This document shows positions 32,519 to 43,183 of a DNA stretch of 64,000 nucleotides, in pieces. A program made the position numbers and the translations under genes. The DNA comes from Dichotomocladium elegans (Eukaryota; Mucoromycota; Mucoromycetes; Mucorales; Lichtheimiaceae), in assembly GCA_025716815.1 (NCBI GenBank), contig JAIXMN010000024.1, positions 1 through 64,000 on the forward strand, written 5' to 3'. Under the pieces are notes generated by a model. The model did not search any database, was not told the DNA's origin, and saw only the letters and a program-made list of their open reading frames with translations. Each line of letters opens with the position of its first letter. The stretch's first letter is position 1.

Positions 32519-33838
32519 TCACACGATGCCATGTTTTTGGTCCAGATGGCGAGTCAATGCGTCCTTGCGGCTGAAAGAGGATGAGCAGTTGTTGCAGGTA
32601 AAAGATCGCTCGCCATTATGGACTGTGGCGATATGCCTCTCTCTGTCGTGTCTCCGATCGAAGCCCTTCGTGCAAATGTTACAAGCGTAGGCCTTGATTC
32701 GGTCTTTATTGTGCGTCTTGATGTGCGTTCCCAGATTGTATCGTCGATTGAATCTCACTCCACACACTTCACATGCATATTTTTTGTCACTGCTGTTGCT
32801 GTTGCTCCTGCGGCGTTTAGCACTAGGTTCATCCGCCGTGATACGCCTCTTCTTGTTCTCGAAGGATGCACAAGGTGGTTCTTCCTTTGGAATGAACCGT
32901 TGTTGGTTATTTTGATCATCATTGTTTGATGAACAGGAGGCACTACCGTCTTCGGTCGACGAATCCGGAGTCTTCTGTTGCTCTTGCTGCTCTTGCTGTT
33001 CCTGCTGCTGCTGCTGCTGTTGTTGTTGTTGTTGCTGTTGCTGTTGCTGTTGAGTAGTCTCGGAGCCAGAGAAGTCAAAATTGCTGAAGACGTTGAAGAT
33101 TTCCGAAACTTGGTGATCGAAGGCCTCAGTGGTATCTGCAAAATCAAGTGCGAGCTCGTCGTCATCAAGCGGAGGGAAGAGCATATTTTCAGACGACTCG
33201 GAGGAGGATTTGTCTTGCCATGCCACATAAGAGCTCGAAGAAACGCTCTGCATACAGCTGGGGTTAACAGAGACGGATCTATCCTCACTTCTGTCCAGCA
33301 AGAGTTGCGATGGATCGCCACTGAAAGTAGGAATGTCGACTGTTGGAGTTGAAGAAGATGGTCCCGATAACCAGTTTGAGTTTCCAAGGTAAGGAGTGAT
33401 CTGAATATCATTCGACTCCATGCAAGGCGAAAAGTGAGGCGAGTCTTGCATGGCCTCAAAGGAGGGTGTGAAGTTTGAGGTAGGTGTGAAGGCAGCAGCA
33501 GGTGTGAAGGGCGTATAGGGCGTATAGGGCGTATAGGGTGTCATACTGTAATCGAGATAAGGAGTACCCATCGTTGGGGACTCGCCTAGGACAGCTGCCG
33601 CAGCAGGCAGGACATCACCGATCAGCGAAGCCACGTAGTTAATGTCCAATGGCTGTTCAAAAGTTTTGTCTCGACTAGCAAAGGAAGAGGCAGCTGAACG
33701 CCGGGACCGCACTATTAATCGACAAGCCTCCAGGAACTCAGAAAACTGAAACTCACCATCCATGAATGGGCTGCTCTGATCCATGTTGTGAAGGAAACTG
33801 TTGAGTTCTTGAACAGTGAGAGTGCGATTGGAAGACAT
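32519..33838 (-). CDS. C2H2 zinc-finger transcription factor, Crz1-like layout
   Basis: A single exon of 439 residues. I start it at the ATG at 33838 (MSSNRTLTVQELNSFLHNMD) rather than the upstream in-frame ATG at 34060, because the extension reads like untranslated sequence. Three C2H2 fingers lie at the C-terminus: YACEVCGVRFNRRYNLGTHI, YACNICTKGFDRRHDRERHI and FTCNNCSSSFSRKDALTRHL. The long N-terminal part is disordered, with a PYTPYTPYTPFTP repeat (about 101-113), a possible calcineurin-docking motif NDIQIT (143-148), an acidic DDDELALDF stretch and a run of about 17 Gln. Fungal Crz1 proteins share this plan (Q/S-rich, docking motif, C-terminal fingers), but finger number and specificity leave other C2H2 regulators possible. 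Confidence 0.8.
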   Translation of the reverse strand: MSSNRTLTVQELNSFLHNMDQSSPFMDGEFQFSEFLEACRLIVRSRRSAASSFASRDKTFEQPLDINYVASLIGDVLPAAAAVLGESPTMGTPYLDYSMTPYTPYTPYTPFTPAAAFTPTSNFTPSFEAMQDSPHFSPCMESNDIQITPYLGNSNWLSGPSSSTPTVDIPTFSGDPSQLLLDRSEDRSVSVNPSCMQSVSSSSYVAWQDKSSSESSENMLFPPLDDDELALDFADTTEAFDHQVSEIFNVFSNFDFSGSETTQQQQQQQQQQQQQQQQQEQQEQQEQQKTPDSSTEDGSASCSSNNDDQNNQQRFIPKEEPPCASFENKKRRITADEPSAKRRRSNSNSSDKKYACEVCGVRFNRRYNLGTHIKTHNKDRIKAYACNICTKGFDRRHDRERHIATVHNGERSFTCNNCSSSFSRKDALTRHLDQKHGIV

Positions 33839-34286
33839 TATAGGTTCACTGGGGGTAAAAAAAGATGTTTCGTTGGGTATAGCCAGATAGGTCAACGTGG
33901 AAGAAAAGTAAGGGAGAAAAGGGAAAAAAAAATACAAGAAACCTCTTTCTCTTTTCACCTTTATAATATCTCGATTGTGAGAGTGTTGCTGCGGCAGTTC
34001 CTGTGTAACCTTGCTCGGGTTGCCCCAACCCCCGACATGAGTCATGAACTCCGAGAGCAATGTGTGTCCCCCCTCACTTCACGCTGGTTGCCATGGTAAC
34101 ACTAATTCCTTTCCTTGACTGACCCTCCAGCGCTGTCTCGATCGTCTTTGAATACCGCAGTCGTCATCGTCATTTGTGGCACCACCGCCCGCCGACGCAC
34201 GCGTACCATTCTCCATATCGAGTTGCTACTCGTCCTGGTTGCCTAATGGAGAATTTTAACATGAATACTTCGACATTATTGAGTGA

Positions 34287-35006
34287 ATGAGTGGAGCTCA
34301 CACCCCCTCCCTTGGTAGAACATCCATCAAAACCTTCAAATTTCTCTCTATTTTTCTAATCGCTTCCAACCTCAGAAGGAATGCTGAAAGATTAGAAAAT
34401 TTTTTGATTTGTCATCTTGCCAAGGTTGGGGGTGATGCGCGGATCCTCAGCCACACTCTCTCCTTTGATAGGCTAAAGATGGGCGATACGGTTGCTGTCC
34501 CCATTTGTTACGAATCGGAGGCGGTCGTTTTGGGAAAGTTTTTCAATGAGAAACAACGCCTTATTTTCCACCGGCGCAACTCAACCACCAACCGCATACA
34601 CGGTAGATGGAGGAAAGGAAGCCCACGACGATTCGTAAGCATCGACACAAAAGAAGAGCAATATCGAATTGTGTTACATTATAACACCGCCTCCGAGCCA
34701 GGGACACACTGTGTGATCTCAATATGTAAATCTTTTTCTTTTCGCTGTGCATTTTCTTTTCCAAAGCGGGAGGGAACATTAAATGTATCTTTGCGGAATC
34801 TCAATGCAAAGGCTCGAGCGCTGCAACTCACCCAATCATTGTGCCCAACTCTCAGGTTGGAGAATAAAGTACTGTATAATGCACGCTACAGCGATGACCT
34901 CATCCATGAGACAAAAGACTTTTCAGTCTGTTGCACACAACGATTGCAACACATGTTATTTTTATACTGCAGCCTACGGGGCAAAATTAGGAGTGAGTCT
35001 TATTAA
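34287..35006 (+). CDS. Hypothetical open frame, weak support
   Basis: A 239-codon intronless frame divergent from the zinc-finger gene (gap about 450 bp from its ATG). A hydrophobic stretch FKFLSIFLIAS lies near the start and basic text in the middle (HRRNSTTNRIHGRWRKGSPR). No family is recognised and no splice sites or conserved motif support it. Length alone makes chance less likely but does not exclude it. It overlaps a second plus-strand frame (34,783-35,217) in another phase. Confidence 0.25.
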   Translation: MSGAHTPSLGRTSIKTFKFLSIFLIASNLRRNAERLENFLICHLAKVGGDARILSHTLSFDRLKMGDTVAVPICYESEAVVLGKFFNEKQRLIFHRRNSTTNRIHGRWRKGSPRRFVSIDTKEEQYRIVLHYNTASEPGTHCVISICKSFSFRCAFSFPKREGTLNVSLRNLNAKARALQLTQSLCPTLRLENKVLYNARYSDDLIHETKDFSVCCTQRLQHMLFLYCSLRGKIRSESY

Positions 35007-36089
35007 AGTTATGCACACAGTTTCCCAAAGCCGCATTACCCAAATAAAAAGAGACTGTCTGCGAATACACCTCAGCTTACTTGCTCATTTGTATCGTATC
35101 CATTTCCATCATACTCTCCTGAACAGTGTTCAGGATTCGATCTGGCCATCTCACAGAGAGGCCTTCTTCGTTGTTAGAAAGTTCGATGTTAAACATATTG
35201 ATTTTCGGATTCTATAATACCTTTTCCTACAGTGATTGAGGACGATAGATTGTTCTTTCGAGTAACTCACATCACCCTACAAACATTGATTAAACGTTTA
35301 CACTTCCAACATCGGAGCATCTATGGCAGACGTTCGCCACATTTGGTACGCACTTCAATGGCGCTCATACCTCGTTGCTTCGAACTGTCTCCTACGAATC
35401 ATCTCCGGATGACCATGGGGCTCGAAGGTTGGCATCCAAATCCTTTGCATGTATATTATTGGACAGATGTACGTAGTAAAACCTGAATGTCTAGAGCTTC
35501 CAACCGCTCCAAAAAGTGTAATATTTCTTCCAAAATATCGAGGAGACTTTGCATCCTGACGACAGTCAGTTCCTCCGCTCAGGAAACAAACGGGCTCCAA
35601 TTTGGGCTCGGATAGAGCTTGTCATCCCGAAACACGACACTGAGTATATAAACACCATCCAAAGATACAGTTCATTGCCCGGTATGAGAGCAAGAAAGGC
35701 TGATGTATTGCCACCCCATTATCTTGCGACAAGGAACCTGTTCTACTGGAGCTCAGGGGAAACTTTGTCATCCAAAGGTCATCAGTCTTTGTGCCTAAGT
35801 ATAGTAGTAAATTAGATGTAGAATTATTTATCATCCACACAAAGCACCGTAGGGTATCCAATCACTTACCACAAGCATAGTGGTTGTGGAAGACAAGCGG
35901 GCAAGGTTTTGCCTGATTGACACATACAAAGCCTGTCAAGCGTTCGCTCAGTTTTTTTTTTTTTTACATGCGAGAGATTGCGAGCCTGCTGTTCCAAAAT
36001 GGGGCGTTTCATCCATGTTCCACATGTCCATATTGTAGTTACTTTATTTTCGAAAATAAAATGTCGCATAAAGGCCGAGACATACCCGT
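35007..36089. other. Gene-poor stretch
   Basis: Only short overlapping frames were found on both strands, without motifs or RNA genes. A T run at about 35,950-35,962 and an A+T-rich segment precede the dispersed repeat copy. Confidence 0.4.
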
Positions 36090-36484
36090 TAGTCAACAGA
36101 AATATCAGCCCCTTTCTTACTCTTCAACTTACTCCGAAGGTAGCTAGGTGTGCCATTGCGGTAACAATGGCGGGGGAGGGAGGAAAGGAAGGAGCCGGAG
36201 CTGTTGAGCATTGACGGCGGATGCGAATGCGAAAGGGTTGGAAGAAGGAACGAGGAGAGACGACACCGGACCAGCAACAACCCCAGCGGCAGAAGCATCA
36301 GGGGAAGCAGCGGAGGAAACAGACGAAGTCATGGTGAGAGACCTGCGCGGGTGCAGCCAAACGACGGTCCGACCCAAAGCCCATATCCTTTCCTCTCGAG
36401 GCACTTAAGTTAGGTTGATATCATTATCTACAGAAGATCCCGATGTTAGAAGATTGCAGAATGGAACAAGTCGGTATGATAGGG
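36090..36484 (-). repeat. 0.4 kb dispersed repeat, copy A
   Basis: Shares, in order, tagtcaacagaaatatcagc, aaggtagctaggtg, gcggtaacaatggc, ggttggaagaaggaacgag, gaccagcagcaga-like text, catggtgagagacctg, gttaggttgat and gattgcagaatggaacaagt with copy B at 55,983-56,357. On the minus strand both copies keep a short frame with LLVPSSNP and end in PQWHT/PQRNT, and in a second frame YRNGTPSYLRSKLKSKK. No terminal repeats or A/B boxes are clear, so the class (MITE, SINE or fragment) is unknown. Confidence 0.75.
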
Positions 36485-37199
36485 TTGTAAACCGTTCAAG
36501 GCACAAGTGGAGGAGGATGGATTTGGTAAAGAAAATCAGTTACAAGACCGTCATGCTTTAACCGAATAGCAAGCATTGGTAAGTAGGGCATGGCCATACC
36601 AAAGAACCCTATCCCCGACACCAAGCTTGCTTCCATATTATAAACCAAGTTGTAGATTAGGAAATCATACACATAACCTCCACCATTCAAACTAGTATAA
36701 ATATCCGTGTTATGACGAAGCCAAGCTATTACATGCTTGTAGCTCGTATCTTTTTATGGGAATTTGCGCGACGTGATTTGTTCCTTCCTTACCCCTTGAA
36801 TTCAGACAAGCACTTTTGGAAATCACCCTTCCATTCGGCTCCACTTTTCGGCATTGATGTGGGCATTCTTTCAATCATCAGCACCTGTAATCATGCTCCT
36901 CTGTGCCTTCAGACACCATCGCTGTCGTGTGCATACAATCGACTCTTATCAGTATTCATTGGTACACCCATAACCACTTAATCTGCCTTCGTCCTTCACC
37001 AATATCATTGCACATGCTCATAATAACCACCCTGAGAGCTACCTCATTAAACTCCTTAAGATGACATATGCTTTTACATTGTTCACGTCTTTAGTTGGTA
37101 CCATGTCCGGTGATATCAGAGTGATAGGATTTTAAATCAACGTTGCATACTCTACTTACTTTTGCTGTGTACCTGGAAAGGCGCATCACAGTTGCTGTC

Positions 37200-37905
37200 T
37201 GTTATGACAGTTGGTTAAACATCTGTAAGAATGAGAAACAAAACCTTCGAAATCACTCACTTTAATGTACTGGATGCTTCATTGATTCGGGTCATCAACC
37301 AAATAATGGCTCTTAATATGTTCATACTTATCCATCTCATCCATCATAGCCTTAAGGGTGTTGAGATAATGTCCAGTTACAGGTCCTTTGATCATAACTT
37401 CAGATTGACCTGCCCTCTTTTTTTTGATTAGTGGCTGCGGGAGTCTCATGCGACATTTAATGATCCCTGATGCTGAAATTGCTCCCAAGATTGTGGTTGT
37501 CTCTGCTCTTGTCTTTGGTATTGTGACCACTGCAGGAGTCCCTTTCTTGGACCATACCATGCTGCGTTTCATATTAATATGGAATCCAGCCTCGTCAAGG
37601 AAAACGCAGTGTTTTCTAAAGTCGATATCGGTCGTATCCCATCTGTGCACCCAGCCAAGGCGCTCTCGGATCTTCGCAGCACTATTCCTGTCTACAGGCT
37701 GAAACCGAGCCATTTTCAATGACAAGTCGCATTCGTTGGTCATAAATCGATGGAGCGTCGTTTTAGATACTTTAAGACCCTTAAATCGTTAGAGCAGTTG
37801 CTCCATCGGCTGCTCTAGAACAATGGATGGATTCTCATCAACGCATCCTAAAATAACGCTGTTATGTTGTTCATTGAGAATACGCGAAAGACCCCTCGCT
37901 TTAGG
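37200..37905 (-). pseudogene. IS630/Tc1-type transposase relic
   Basis: Minus-strand text from about 37,905 reads ARGLSRILNEQHNSVILGCV, then VLEQPMEQLL, a TAA near 37,790, then KVSKTTLHRFMTNECDLSLK and a good DDE domain start: HCVFLDEAGFHINMKRSMVW (first Asp), GTPAVVTIPKTRAETTTILG, MIKGPVTGHYLNTLKAMMDE and HIKSHYLVDDPNQ, where LVMDNAPIH with the second Asp would be expected. A stop follows directly and the downstream text is only weakly recognisable. Two disruptions and loss of the last part show it is a dead copy. It is distinct from the Tc1 relic at 13 kb. Confidence 0.85.
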
Positions 37906-38078
37906 TTCTTAAAGATGCTGCCAGGGTCCTTCTCATACTATAATGCCCATCGCTGGGCTGAACGAACATGGATTCCTAGCAGCTGATGCACCCAAAACCT
38001 TCTCAAACATCACATTTAAAAATCCGACCTTGTCTTGGTCAGTATACGCTGTGTAACTGCGCTTCATCCCCGCGTCTT

Positions 38079-38483
38079 TCATCCGAATGTCTGTATCCTT
38101 CGCTTGGGAATATCTGTGGTAGCGAGATCAGAATTATCTCTGCAACATATGCTACGCAGATATTCAGTGCAAGAACAAACGAATTGCAGAGAGTACATTT
38201 CTTCATCAACAGCATAGTCCATAGGTTCAGGAAAGCCACGCTCTTTCAACGACATGACCTTGACCATCTTCGTAGAAAATAGGTTGCTCATTTCAGAATG
38301 GAAAAGTGTATAAAGAGAAAGAACCTTTGCAACATTTTGGGCAAGAAGGTCAACAAGAGGCGAGCCTGCATCAGCGCCATTAACGAATTGGAAGCTGCTC
38401 TCCCTCAAGAATGGCGGAATATAACAGTTGAAGAAGGCAGAAACTTACAGAGAACATGCCCAGAAGATGTCAGGCAGTTGTAG
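38079..38483 (-). other. Protein-like minus-strand frame, unassigned
   Basis: The minus-strand frame at 38,408-38,079 reads QFVNGADAGSPLVDLLAQNV and LKERGFPEPMDYAVDEEMYS and could be an exon, with a GTAAGT-type donor about 40 bp upstream on the same strand (near 38,440). I find no start, no further exons and no family. It may be part of the adjacent transposon relic. Confidence 0.25.
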
Positions 38484-39091
38484 ATGCTAAAGGTGGGAAA
38501 TACACGCTATTAAATACCCAAAAATTATTTTTATTCGGAGGATAGGTCAGCGTTTCGCATTCTATGACCGGTTGACCCAAGGCAAATGCAGATACTTAAA
38601 GCAATGTTAGTTGGATGTTTGAGTCTACGATGTTTTGCATAAATGCTCATGGTTTATTATATTACTAGGCGTTGTCTGTGGGCTTGCCAATGGACAAGTA
38701 CAGTACAGTGACGCGATGACGCAGGTCACATGAACTAAACTGTTAGCGTAAAACTTTCTGTGTGTGCCAGCCAGAAGGATCAAAGGATGGAGTCGTCGTT
38801 ATTCATCATATCGTTGAATGATATATTTTAAAATATTGCTATAAATATAATAATAATATAATCTACACATCAATAATGCTGGATACAACTAAAAAAAAGA
38901 ATGAATGAAAACGTAAAATACCGAAGAGCATATATAAGGAAAGAAACGTAATAGAATAAGCATATCAAAAAAAAGAAATCCCCGGATCTTTTTTTTTGCA
39001 TACATAAAAGAGTGAAAGAAAGGAGATGTCCCGACTTTTCTCGCGTAAAAGTAATATAGGAGAGTCGGTGACGCATTAGAAAGTTGTGGTA
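38484..39091. other. A+T-rich intergenic stretch
   Basis: No gene seen. Downstream flank of the FAR1-type gene; A+T-rich with several TATA-like words around 38,830-38,870. Confidence 0.5.
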
Positions 39092-39243
39092 TTAAGCCCA
39101 TTCGCTTTGCGGCGGTTGTTGATGTTGGGAGGGGGAAGCAATATGGTGGTGCGGGTGATGGTTGCTATCGTGCGCGGCAGTTGCTCTCATCATTGTAGGC
39201 ATGTAATCCTGCTGTGACATGCTTCGCTGCATTCTTTGGTCAC

Positions 39244-39274
<31 letters not shown>

Positions 39275-41149
39275 ATGATGTAGTAAAATGCGCTGATCGG
39301 GCAGCTGTTCCTCCTTTACGGCTGCCGAATAAAATCCAAATGATGATGACTGCTGCTGCTGTTGCTGTGTTTGTTGCTGTTGGTGATGGTGGTGATGTCG
39401 ATAGGCAACATCGTGTGGATGGGTGGGTTCAGGTCGTTCAAGAGCGCCACGTGAGTGATGCTGTTGCGGTGGGAAGCTCCCTGCCATGCCACCATCAAAT
39501 GTGAAAGGAATCTCTGCTGGGGCCGCTGAAAACGGTCCAAAGTTTGCCATGGGATTATACGTAACTGCTGCTGTGGTTTGTGCCACAGCGTAGTTTGGCT
39601 GCGGAGCAGCTGCATGCGACGGTTGCTGTGCCTGGTGATGTTGCTGCTGATATGCAACAAAAGGGGGTGCAGTATCATGTGGCGAGATACTAGTATGTTG
39701 CATAGGCGAGGACACGCGCACGCCATCGTATCGCGGCGGCGGCGCTCGGCCAAACGACTGCTGTGGTTGGCGCTGATGGAAAGGCAGCGACGATGTGGAT
39801 GAGGATGAGGACGAAGAGGGCGATGCGAGCGAGAAAACGGCACTCCCTTGACCAAAGGCAGCAGCAGCAGCAGCACCCATGGGAGATGTTTGGTGTTGAG
39901 AGCTGAGTAAATCTGGCGGAGAACCGATGAATGCACGCCGCGACATGCCGGCTGCTGCTGCCACCTGCTGGGAAGAGGGCTCAGAGGAGGAGCGCATGGG
40001 CTGGTGACGGACAAAAAGCGTATAGCCTGGCACATAGACTGTCTGTGCTCCCTTGGGCGCATCGCGCGACGGGGCAACAAGGATGGGGGCGGATGACAGA
40101 GACTTGCGCTTCTTGGTCGGCGACACTTCGTCAAGATTCATATCCGTAGGCGTGGGTGACATGCCGTCCGATTCATTCCCACTAGAGGCGCTGCTCGAAT
40201 GTCTTTGCTGCGGTTGGCCGGCGATTGGACCGTCTGTCTGGATCATGTCGGGCTGCAGGTCAGACAGCGAGGCGATGGATTCCGGCGGAAGCCTTGACAG
40301 TTGGCAAAAGTTGTCAAGCATGCGAGTCATCTCTGCTTCTACTGCATTGGTCCAATCGTCGTTCGCGGTGACGACGGCGCACAAACGCGCAGACATGATA
40401 AGCAGACGCTGTGACCGGTCAAGCACACCGCGTTGCTTTATCCTTTTTCGCTCCTCCGTCAGTCGATTGTAGAAACGGCGCTCGTTCCAGGTAATATCAG
40501 GAAAACGGGTTTTGACAGCCTCGCGTATCTCATGGGTCTGCAGACGCTGCCTCGCGAGCTGGATGATAAGCTGGTTTACCTCAGCGGGCCAGGCCTTGAC
40601 CATCTCGTCCGGGGACATCATCTCGTGGTTGTGCTCCGAGGCATTAGGGTTCATAGACTTGCGAAACTCCCACTGGTCATGTTCGTTTTCCGAGAGAACG
40701 ACGCGCCAACGACAATCGCATCGTTTCGACGGGCGCTTGCGTTGGGGTGAAGGTTTAGGATTACGCTGGGAGTCCGGCAGCCCCTCTCTAGAGCAGTAGA
40801 CGTAGATATTCTAGGCAGGTCGGATATGTGCCAGATCAGAAGAGGTGTCCTCGTCTCTGATAACAAAAGTGGCCAATACATTACCCTGTTTGCGCTGGCT
40901 TCTTGCTTGACCGTAAAGCCAAATTCGGCACAGAGATTTCGGCAGTGCTCAATAGCAGACACGCTGTCTGGAAAAGTGCGCTTCAGGAGACGCTCAAAGA
41001 GAGGCTCCATCTGAACGGTTTGAAGGGAGCAATTAATTTGATCGTCATTGTTTGGATCTGGTGTAACTTACAGAGACACGGGCAAGGGACTTTTGTTCTT
41101 GCAGGTCGGTAATGGTGGAAGGACGATTGATCTGATCAGGATTCGTCAT
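39092..41149 (-). CDS. FAR1-type DNA-binding transcription factor with Q/H-rich tail
   Basis: Three exons (41149-41072, 41010-40885, 40810-39092) give 640 residues. A FAR1/WRKY-GCM1-like zinc domain spans exons 2-3: FPDSVSAIEHCRNLCAEFGF, NIYVYCSREG, KRCDCRWRVVLSENEHDQWE and SEHNH, supplying the Cys-Cys-His-His set. A helical segment follows (VNQLIIQLARQRLQTHEIRE, TWNERRFYNRLTEERKRIKQ). The remaining about 450 residues are low complexity: Ser runs, poly-Gln, HHHHHQQQQ and Ala runs. FAR1 domains derive from MULE transposases; no transposase core is present, so this looks like a domesticated regulator. The ATG at 41149 is the first in frame and splices in phase to MEPLFERLLKR. Targets are unknown. 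Confidence 0.82.
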
Positions 41150-42904
41150 TACAAGAGATTGGGCCGGACACATAAGTTTAAGTGTTGCAGACGAGATGAT
41201 TTTATTGGACGCTGTTGGTTGGTGTTCGAGTGGTGAAAGGCCGGTAGACAGGTCGGCTGTTCATTCAATATACACTTTCTAACAGCCACAGAAAGAACAA
41301 ATATAGCATGCACAAAGCTATGCAGACGATAGAAGAGAGGAAGAGAAAGTGGAAGAGAGAGAGGGGGGCTGTGTGTGGGCGCGGGCCAATGCACTGGATA
41401 CGAATGACTTGGTTAAGGGGTATGGGTAATGTTGATGACAGTCGAGTGATGCGTGAGGTAATATAACGAAGAAAGAGCGCCAGAAGAAAAAGGGGAAGTA
41501 AAGGGAGGAGGAGGGGGGCACCAAAGATGAAGTGGAGGTATGTGAGGTTGAGTGAGCTTGTTGCTAAATGAGATAACCGTAGCAACGACGATCCAGGTGA
41601 GAAAAAGAAGAAAGAAAAAAGGGGGAAAAGAGAAGCGATGTTAGATGGACAGGCGAGTGAACAATATAAGCGACAATAGCATGCAGGGCAGCTAGAACAA
41701 AAAAGATTATGCCCCCGTGAATAGAGAGGATCAGGGAGGAATGAATACGCACACAGTAGGGAGAAAGGATGGAATATAAACAGCAACGTACCCACGAAGA
41801 GCCCTGTCAGCGGAGCTATAAGCAATGGCCGAGAAGCGATCTTATTCAATATGAAGAATGATGGCGATGTATGTACACGTGCGGAAGCGAAGGATAGAAG
41901 AAGAAAGCGAGAGAGGGAATGAGAAAGAGAGAAAGGAGCGAGACACTCATACAAAAGGAGGTGAGAAGCGCACACGGTTGCACGCCTTGTTTGTTTTGCT
42001 GCGCGGGCGAACTATGCAGGTAACGCGTGACAAGTAGACAAGAAAAAAAAAAGAAGGGAGGCAAAGGGAAGCTTAATTACTTGTTCTATTCACTGCATCA
42101 CAGTTTGAAACCAGGCCAATATTAATTGTCCCTCCTGGTGATACAATCCCGTCGTCGGGTCTTCCTTCACACTCCTCCCCAACCCCTTTTTTTCAGGTCC
42201 ACAAAGATCTCTCGCCTTCTTCTCACCCTCGCTCTAGTCCTTGTATCGTGATAGATTGCCCCACAGCCCGTATGTAGTACATGTATGTACAACAAACTCT
42301 GTTCTGCCATCCACCACGTTCCACCACCTTGGTACTGTGCAACAACGGTTGTCAAGTCTTTAAGCTGTCTCACTTTCCCTTATTTACCGGAATCAGGGTT
42401 CTTTCTACCTTGAAAGTCAGGATGACGGCATATCGCACTTCCAAATTATTATGCAACGTTGTTATTGTTTATGGTCTTCTCCCTCCCCTTATGCAACCTA
42501 CACGTTGGTCAGCAAATCTCGTTGATTCACATATAAGCAGGAGTAGGAATAATTCACACTCTTGCAAATTGCCCGCGCCCGCGTCCGCCCGCTCCCTTAG
42601 TAAGTTTCTTTTCTTTCATTCTCTTATTTCCTTATTATTGAGGAGAAAGGAGGGCAGGAGAACAAGACGGACAAAGAGAATAAGGGGTAGGGAAATCGTT
42701 AACGTTTGTAAATAATCGTGTCTGCCACAATGGGCCTCTCTTATTTCTCATCGTCCAAGGCACCGCATCGTTGCCTGCCACAATGGCACGCGAAACAAGA
42801 AGTCATTTGAAAATAAAGTATTCGGACTGACGCTCTTGTACCACATACAGTAAAATTTGATATGCTGCTTTAGACACGTAAAAGTAAAAAGGAAAGGAAA
42901 AAGA

Positions 42905-42964
<60 letters not shown>

Positions 42965-43183
42965 AGAGTGAAACGTTTAAAGACAATGCTTTGGAGTAAA
43001 TCCAACTAATCCGAAAGGCCGGGTTGTCTGTCGATCCGCAACCCGCAACGAATCTTGCCTGATATCTGATAAAAAATCTCACCAATCAGATGCACTCTGA
43101 CTCTCAAATGGCAGAGCAAGAGATTTTTTCATACCAACCTTTTCATCCCCTACCTCCCCCCATCCTCTCCTATCTGCCCTGCT
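41150..43183. other. Divergent intergenic region between the FAR1-type gene and CIA1
   Basis: About 2 kb shared upstream region. It is strongly purine-rich on the plus strand at 41,330-41,960 (long gaa/gag stretches) and carries a (GA)n microsatellite near the CIA1 side. Frames on the minus strand here are Leu/Ser-rich artefacts of that bias. No gene is called. Confidence 0.5.
42907..42966. repeat. (GA)n microsatellite
   Basis: Nearly perfect ga repeat of about 50-55 bases, about 220 bp upstream of the CIA1 ATG. Homopurine/homopyrimidine tracts can form triplex DNA, but nothing shows a role. Confidence 0.9.

Noticed and set aside
32755..33459. 234-codon minus-strand frame overlapping the zinc-finger gene
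   Set aside because: It is another phase of the same coding exon; the zinc fingers and motifs lie in the chosen frame.
39316..40134. 272-codon frame within the FAR1-type gene
   Set aside because: Out-of-phase shadow of the low-complexity Gln/Ser/His coding sequence.
41265..41975. 236-codon minus-strand frame rich in Leu, Ser and Phe
   Set aside because: Produced by the purine-rich plus strand in the FAR1/CIA1 upstream region; no start context, splice sites or homology.
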